A stretch of DNA of 64,000 bases, taken from contig NZ_CP015840.1 of NCBI RefSeq assembly GCF_000471025.2, positions 62,001 through 126,000 on the forward strand, written 5' to 3'. This document shows positions 59,417 to 64,000 of this stretch, piece after piece (position 1 is the first letter of the stretch; each line of letters starts with the position of its first letter). The notes beneath the pieces are model-generated. The model was not told the DNA's origin. It worked only from the letters and a program-made list of their open reading frames with translations, and made no database searches. The position numbers were made by a program, and so were the translations under genes. This DNA comes from Chlamydia gallinacea 08-1274/3. GTDB lineage: Bacteria; Chlamydiota; Chlamydiia; Chlamydiales; Chlamydiaceae.

Positions 59417-60940
59417 ATGTCATCTTGGTTAGCACAATCTACGGAAATCCTATTAAATCAAATGCCTTCTGCTCCCTCTTGTCCTGAACCTTGCGCAAAT
59501 ACATCTGGGATAAAGTATTCTATTACTCTAGCTAAAGACACTACGATGCTACCTCCAGCACAATTTCTTATTCCTATAAGGAAGATAGCAAATACATATC
59601 ACTCCTCTTTGATGAAAATAAACAAACAACTTTTCCCAGCGACGACTAGAGAAAAAATTTTGAACTTTGGTAGTTCTATAAATTCCCAATTACCAAAAAA
59701 GAGCAATGCTTCAGCTTCCTCTCCATGGCATCTATTTTCTCAAAATAATTCTTCTCAAGAATCCCGACTCGTCTTATTGCAAGAGTTAATAATGCCTAAT
59801 CTTAAGGAGCAACATGAAGCCCAGAGTTCTCAATCTAAAGATTCTCTACCTACTCCCACACGTCCTACAGAAAAACAAGTAAATCATTCCAAAAAATTGA
59901 TTCCTAAAGAAATCACCCTTAATAAAGGAAAGCCCCAAGAAGAGTATACTAAAGAAAAAATACAATCTAAGCGGTATGCTCAACTGAAAGAAAATAATGA
60001 ACTACAAAAACAAAAAGAAGAGAAACTCTCTTTAAAATTCTTCCAAGAAAAATATAGTAAAGGATTATCGCAGGATGAACATTCGAGAAAACAACAACAT
60101 CAAGAATGTTTCTTTAAAAAAATCCAAAAAAGAAAAAAAGAACGAGCTTCTGCTATTGTTCCTATTATTACTCCTCCTAGTATTGGTGTATTTACCCTAA
60201 GTTACTTATTAACAAAACAAGGTATCTTATCTGATTTTGCTGCCTATGCTTCCTATAAGGATTCTATAGAATATACACAGAAAGAACTTAACGCCACTCA
60301 TGAAGAACGCATTAAACACATCAAACAGTCTATAGAACGAGAAAAACAAGAAGCTCGTTGGGGAACTCTACTACAAATTGTCGAGTGGATCTCTCCATGG
60401 ATCAGTGTATGCATCGGTATAGTCGCTGTAACATCAGGAGGGGGTGTATTTTCTAGTCTAGCCCTGATCAGCGGATTAATCATTCTAGCTATCACACTCG
60501 TAGACCAACTCAACGGTTGGGAACGATTAGAAAGGTTCTTACCAGGACAAAATAAAAAACTTAAACATTCGATTTTACATACAGTAAAAATCTCTCTATA
60601 CATCATTGCTACGATCCTGTCACTAGCAGCATTAAGAATCGAACGCCTAGGCTTCTCACCAATTATTGAAGGAGCTATGCGAGGTATTAGTCCTGCACTA
60701 GAAGGCGCTTTAGGAACAATACGTGGAGCCATGTTATGGATTCGCGCGCGCTTATTTAAAGTAAAAGCCCGTCTTTCTCAATTAGAACTTACCATTGAAA
60801 TTCTCAATATTGAACGTGATAGTTATATGGAGAGCAATCAAGAATTACTAGAAAATCTTCATGATTCTTTCGAAAATCTCTCTCGCGTGCTACAGTTATG
60901 CAGAGAAATGGATAGAATATTTCTAGAATCTTTCAGATAA
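59417..60940 (+). CDS. copB2: Type III translocator, CopB2 (YopB-like)
   Basis: A 507-residue hydrophobic translocator. A long hydrophilic, Lys/Gln-rich N-terminus (to about 245) is followed by ASAIVPIITPPSIGVFT, a hydrophobic hairpin at about 327-363 (VCIGIVAVTSGGGVFSSLAL, SGLIILAITLVD) and a third hydrophobic segment at about 388-406, then a C-terminal coiled-coil (LSQLELTIEILNIERDSYM). This is the YopB/SipB/SseC plan. It should insert in the host membrane with CopD2. Preceded by its chaperone gene and followed by copD2 after 16 bp. Secure by plan and context. Confidence 0.87.
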   Translation: MSSWLAQSTEILLNQMPSAPSCPEPCANTSGIKYSITLAKDTTMLPPAQFLIPIRKIANTYHSSLMKINKQLFPATTREKILNFGSSINSQLPKKSNASASSPWHLFSQNNSSQESRLVLLQELIMPNLKEQHEAQSSQSKDSLPTPTRPTEKQVNHSKKLIPKEITLNKGKPQEEYTKEKIQSKRYAQLKENNELQKQKEEKLSLKFFQEKYSKGLSQDEHSRKQQHQECFFKKIQKRKKERASAIVPIITPPSIGVFTLSYLLTKQGILSDFAAYASYKDSIEYTQKELNATHEERIKHIKQSIEREKQEARWGTLLQIVEWISPWISVCIGIVAVTSGGGVFSSLALISGLIILAITLVDQLNGWERLERFLPGQNKKLKHSILHTVKISLYIIATILSLAALRIERLGFSPIIEGAMRGISPALEGALGTIRGAMLWIRARLFKVKARLSQLELTIEILNIERDSYMESNQELLENLHDSFENLSRVLQLCREMDRIFLESFR

Positions 60941-60956
60941 ACTTCTAAGGAAAATC

Positions 60957-62444
60957 ATGTCAGTTTGTTGTTCCTCAACTACTCGGGTAAATCCAGAAGA
61001 AGCCGACCTGACGAATGCAACTCTAGAGTCTGCACAACAAGAAGAAGTTTCTTCAATAACAACAGAAATTAGCGCTGCAAGTGATCAACAACTTGCGATT
61101 GTACGCTCCCTATCCGAGAGCTGTCTGAGCTTATTAAATCAAAACGGGTCAACATTTCTACAATTTATGGGTAAGGCCTTACCTAACCCCACAGAAGTCC
61201 TCACAGCAAAAACAGGAATGATGGTGAAATCTCAATCATTACCTACATTAAAAACTCATGAATCTTCAAATGTATTTTCTTCACAGGATAATCACCCAGC
61301 TAAACAATCACAACCATCATCAACTACGCAAACAACAATAAAAGAACAGCATGCCTCCACCCCTACATTCTCTTCATGCTTAGCCCCAAAAACAGCAAGT
61401 CCAGAAAAAATAGTAACCCTTACCTTGCATCTCCCTAAATCACAAGAAAATCATTCTTCAAGTCCGATAAACTCATCACTGACTTTCTGTCAGACGTCAC
61501 TTGCTGTGCCTACTTACAACAAAACAACTATAAAAACACAAAGTTCTCGAGAGCATACGCCATCTCTTCCCAAGGAGCCTACTAAATCACTAACAACACA
61601 ACAAAAATCCTTATTATCTCCTCTCAGTCCTATGGCGCTATTTAGCGACCTACAAAAAGAAACTCCAATATTGCGTTCTGACATAAAACCGCAAGATAAA
61701 GAAAAAGAAGGAAGGGGAGAACATGGAAACCAAGAGCACCAAGAGCACAAACAACATAAACAAAAGGAAGATATGCGTATTGGCGAACTGACTTCCTCTG
61801 GTTGTTCGATTCAATATACGTATTCTCCTATGCTTCCAGATGCAATTATTGATTTTGCTCTTTCTGAATCCCAATTAAGTTCTTTAATGCGTATGCGAGT
61901 ATCCCATTTAGATATTCTGCGTATTTGCGCTGAAATTATGAAGCTCATGTTAAATAGCCGCGAACAAGATTCTCTTGCCCGCTTAGAAGCAAGGAAGCAC
62001 CTAATAGAAAAAGCAAAAGAGTTAGTAGAAAGTTATGAAAATCAAGCAAAACTTACTCAGTGGCTAGGGGTAGCAACTGCCACCTTAGGCATCATAAGCG
62101 CTGCGTCCCCCTTAGTAGGTGAAGTTTCTGGTGATCGTATTTTAGAATTTCTTCAGAAAAACATGGGTCTATTTAAAAACGCTTCATCAAAAACCTTCTT
62201 TAAAAGTGCTGGGAAAATCTGTTCCTCACTGTCTCAGCTCACTGAGGCCTCCTCCAAAATTTATGAACTAAAAGAAACAGCATCACGTACATTTGCAGAA
62301 AATTACAAAGAGATCTTTAGAATAGAGCATGACGAAATCACACGATCAATTGAAGAAGTAAAAGATCATTGGAAAAATATGGATAACTTCCTATTACAAA
62401 TACTACAAACAGAGCATGATGCTATTCGCAGCCTATACCAATAG
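60957..62444 (+). CDS. copD2: Type III translocator partner, CopD2 (YopD-like)
   Basis: A 495-residue protein with a Ser/Thr/Pro-rich N-terminal half, SPMALF at 224-229, a Glu/His/Gln/Lys-rich tract at about 248-272, and one hydrophobic segment at about 367-387 (TQWLGVATATLGIISAASPL). The C-terminal region is helical (LTEASSKIYELKETASRTF). One membrane segment plus an amphipathic C-terminus fits the YopD/SipC/SseD partner of CopB2. Last gene of the operon; a short TAGGTA/TACCTA repeat follows at its end, before the convergent methyltransferase gene. Family by context, fairly sure. Confidence 0.82.
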   Translation: MSVCCSSTTRVNPEEADLTNATLESAQQEEVSSITTEISAASDQQLAIVRSLSESCLSLLNQNGSTFLQFMGKALPNPTEVLTAKTGMMVKSQSLPTLKTHESSNVFSSQDNHPAKQSQPSSTTQTTIKEQHASTPTFSSCLAPKTASPEKIVTLTLHLPKSQENHSSSPINSSLTFCQTSLAVPTYNKTTIKTQSSREHTPSLPKEPTKSLTTQQKSLLSPLSPMALFSDLQKETPILRSDIKPQDKEKEGRGEHGNQEHQEHKQHKQKEDMRIGELTSSGCSIQYTYSPMLPDAIIDFALSESQLSSLMRMRVSHLDILRICAEIMKLMLNSREQDSLARLEARKHLIEKAKELVESYENQAKLTQWLGVATATLGIISAASPLVGEVSGDRILEFLQKNMGLFKNASSKTFFKSAGKICSSLSQLTEASSKIYELKETASRTFAENYKEIFRIEHDEITRSIEEVKDHWKNMDNFLLQILQTEHDAIRSLYQ

Positions 62445-62458
62445 GTACTTACCTACAG

Positions 62459-63187
62459 TTATTTACGTATGTTTTTATATGCTGTTGTTTTCCCCCAGGG
62501 AAAGCGTACATCGCAGCTCTTTTCTGTAAAAAAGAATTCATTCCCCTGAGGAAGAGAACTTAAAGGAAAGGAAATACTAATCACCATATTTCCAGACGAT
62601 AAACTTTCACAAGCTTTTAATACTCTTTTCAAAACCTTCAAAGAATAAGAAGATCCATAAAAATAGACACAAGAAGCTTGTTCCAACTGTATTTCATCAA
62701 AACTTTCTTGAAAAAATAATGTAGGCTGTGAAGATAACCATTTATGAAAGCGAGAAGCAAAGCAAATAAAAGCTGATTGATTATCCACTCCGATCACTTG
62801 ACAACCAACAACATGAGAAAACCAAAAGCATGCCTTTCCTAATCCACAACCTAAATCATAAACAACATCTTTTGAAGTAATGCCAAACTCCGTGCTAATT
62901 TTATTTAAAACAGACCAAGGAGTCTCTCCATAAACATTACCTTCATATAATAATGATGATTGTCCTGAGCGGCGTAAATGCGTATAAGGATTGTTTAATA
63001 AAGAATACATACATTTGGTGAGATCGTACAATAATAATCTAGGATAGCGTACATATAATGAACTCAGTAGATAAATGCTTTCTTGAATAAAAAAAAGAAA
63101 TCGAAAAATCCCTACTTTTAGTACAGAAATAAGGTTGACCAAAGACTTTCTATTTATAAATTTCTTTTGGAAGTTGAAACACAACAT
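62459..63187 (-). CDS. Class I SAM-dependent methyltransferase-like protein
   Basis: A 242-residue protein. Residues 1 to about 80 form a basic/hydrophobic N-terminal region; motif I is VVYDLGCGLGKACFWF (D-x-G-C-G-x-G), followed by CQVIGVDNQSAFICFA (acidic loop after strand 2) and a later SFDEIQLEQASCVYFYGSSYS segment. The architecture recalls DOT1-like or lipid-type class I methyltransferases, but the substrate cannot be told. The start ATG 63187 is 38 bp inside the 3' end of ispH, implying co-translation. I do not recall it from C. trachomatis at this spot. Fold call moderately secure. Confidence 0.75.
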   Translation of the reverse strand: MLCFNFQKKFINRKSLVNLISVLKVGIFRFLFFIQESIYLLSSLYVRYPRLLLYDLTKCMYSLLNNPYTHLRRSGQSSLLYEGNVYGETPWSVLNKISTEFGITSKDVVYDLGCGLGKACFWFSHVVGCQVIGVDNQSAFICFASRFHKWLSSQPTLFFQESFDEIQLEQASCVYFYGSSYSLKVLKRVLKACESLSSGNMVISISFPLSSLPQGNEFFFTEKSCDVRFPWGKTTAYKNIRK

Positions 63188-64000
63188 CTTCTACCACAAA
63201 TACGTCTTCTTGCACCTGCAAGTCAGGGATAAGTTCTTTTAACTTAGATACACACAACTGCACAACATACTCAGGAGTGGATGCTCCTGCTGTGATTGCA
63301 ATATCACCCGAATAATTTAAAATTTCATCAGAAATATGATCAGGACTATTAATCAACCTAGAAGGAATACCTCGCTTAGAAGCAATTTCTCGTAAACGGT
63401 TAGAATTCGAACTTTGGGCATCTCCAACAACATAAACAAAACGCACTCTAGGCAATACAGCTCGTAACGCCTCTTGTCGATTTTGCGTAGCGTAACATAC
63501 GGAAGAACTAGGTAAAGTAACTATTTGAGGGTATCGTGATTGCAATGCTTGGGTAATCTCACTGACATCATCCAAGCTCAGTGTAGTTTGCGTAACAAAA
63601 AATAGAGGGTCCTTAGGACCAAATTTTAGCCTAGATACATCGGCAACATTTTCAACTACAGTCACTTGTCTAGGAACTTCCCCACAGATTCCAATAACCT
63701 CCACATGTTTCTTTTTACCTACCAAAATGATATGGTACCCTCGAGATGCATATAACTTAACAGCCGAATGAATCTTAGTGACTAAAATACAAGTAGCGTC
63801 AATATCAATTAGATGACAGGCCTTTGCCTCTTCACGTACTTCGGGAGATACCCCATGAGCAGAGTAAATTACTCTAGAACCTTTGGGGATCCCTCTTAAA
63901 TCCTCAACAAAAATTGCTCCCCGCTGTTTCAAGCTATCAACTACATGCTTATTGTGGACAATCTCATGCTTTACATAAATCGGAGCTCCCCAAGTTTCTA
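63150..64000 (-). CDS. ispH: 4-hydroxy-3-methylbut-2-enyl diphosphate reductase, 5' end outside window
   Basis: The last enzyme of the MEP isoprenoid pathway (LytB), an iron-sulfur reductase. The frame is open to the right edge: upstream of KQRGAIFVEDLRGIP the sequence reads ETWGAPIYVKHEIVHNKHVV, the usual IspH N-terminal region with its His. The second cluster Cys is in DATCILVTKIH, the third in SSVCYATQNRQ, and His/Glu in KKKHVEVIG. The first cluster Cys is beyond the window. An internal TTG at 63932 is not the start. Overlaps the methyltransferase-like gene by 38 bp. Very secure. Confidence 0.95.
   Translation of the reverse strand, partial: ETWGAPIYVKHEIVHNKHVVDSLKQRGAIFVEDLRGIPKGSRVIYSAHGVSPEVREEAKACHLIDIDATCILVTKIHSAVKLYASRGYHIILVGKKKHVEVIGICGEVPRQVTVVENVADVSRLKFGPKDPLFFVTQTTLSLDDVSEITQALQSRYPQIVTLPSSSVCYATQNRQEALRAVLPRVRFVYVVGDAQSSNSNRLREIASKRGIPSRLINSPDHISDEILNYSGDIAITAGASTPEYVVQLCVSKLKELIPDLQVQEDVFVVEDVVFQLPKEIYK

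Noticed and set aside
60298-60732. Minus-strand frame of 144 codons inside copB2
   Set aside because: It is antisense to the membrane region of copB2 and shows only mirrored composition.
62443-62456. TAGGTA-CT-TACCTA as a terminator after copD2
   Set aside because: The two-base loop cannot form without opening pairs, and no T-run follows.

Overview
The window is a piece of a Chlamydiaceae chromosome. It has about 39% G+C by eye and no rRNA, phage, insertion sequence or CRISPR. The lineage shows in a spirochaete/chlamydia-type V-ATPase operon, the bifunctional AroD-AroE enzyme, the AaxABC arginine-agmatine system, a bilobed Inc-type membrane protein, a CE-clan deubiquitinase-like protein and a second type III translocator cassette (LcrH-CopB2-CopD2). 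bioBFDA, an aromatic amino acid hydroxylase and an intact arginine decarboxylase point to a former Chlamydophila species (felis/caviae/pneumoniae-like) rather than C. trachomatis. I cannot name the species from sequence alone.

Layout. Positions 1-10.0k (minus): 3'-truncated valS, a lipoprotein-like gene, then the V-ATPase operon atpE-(DUF2764)-atpA-atpB-atpD-atpI-atpK, transcribed from about 10.0k. At 10.1k a divergent plus-strand gene encodes a secreted PsbP/DcrB-like protein. From 10.9k to 25.3k (minus) lie a zinc-ribbon protein, tal, and the information-processing block infA, tRNA-Thr, tuf, tRNA-Trp, secE, nusG, rplKAJL and rpoBC, with a hairpin between rplL and rpoB. At 25.6-27.1k (plus) are an Inc-like gene, a SufE-like gene and tRNA-Met. 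At 27.2-33.3k (minus) are bioY, two orphan genes, and the lysine/meso-DAP genes dapB, asd, lysC and dapA. At 33.5-51.9k (plus) are the aromatic hydroxylase, a VUT/YhhQ transporter, the Ulp1-like protease, bioBFDA plus a predicted diiron protein, the shikimate set aroA-aroK-aroC-aroB-aroDE, a HAD-like secreted protein, aaxABC and an FAD oxidoreductase. At 51.9-55.8k (minus) are a six-span membrane protein, mdh and pgi. From 55.9k: xerD, a small exported protein, tRNA-Leu, a type III secretion operon of four genes, then (minus) a methyltransferase-like gene and 5'-truncated ispH.

How the parts work together. The V-ATPase rotor carries the full residue set of the Na+-binding Enterococcus NtpK ring, which suggests sodium coupling. 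The dap and aro genes supply meso-diaminopimelate and chorismate. Biotin is covered twice, by a BioY importer and by bioBFDA, but no bioC/bioH-type pimeloyl gene is visible. The 3' gene of the bio operon instead encodes a protein with a complete ferritin-like diiron ligand pattern. The type III cassette has the order of Yersinia lcrV-lcrH-yopB-yopD and Salmonella sseB-sscA-sseC-sseD, which puts its unassigned first gene at the needle-tip/filament position. These last two are my best candidates for undescribed biology here.
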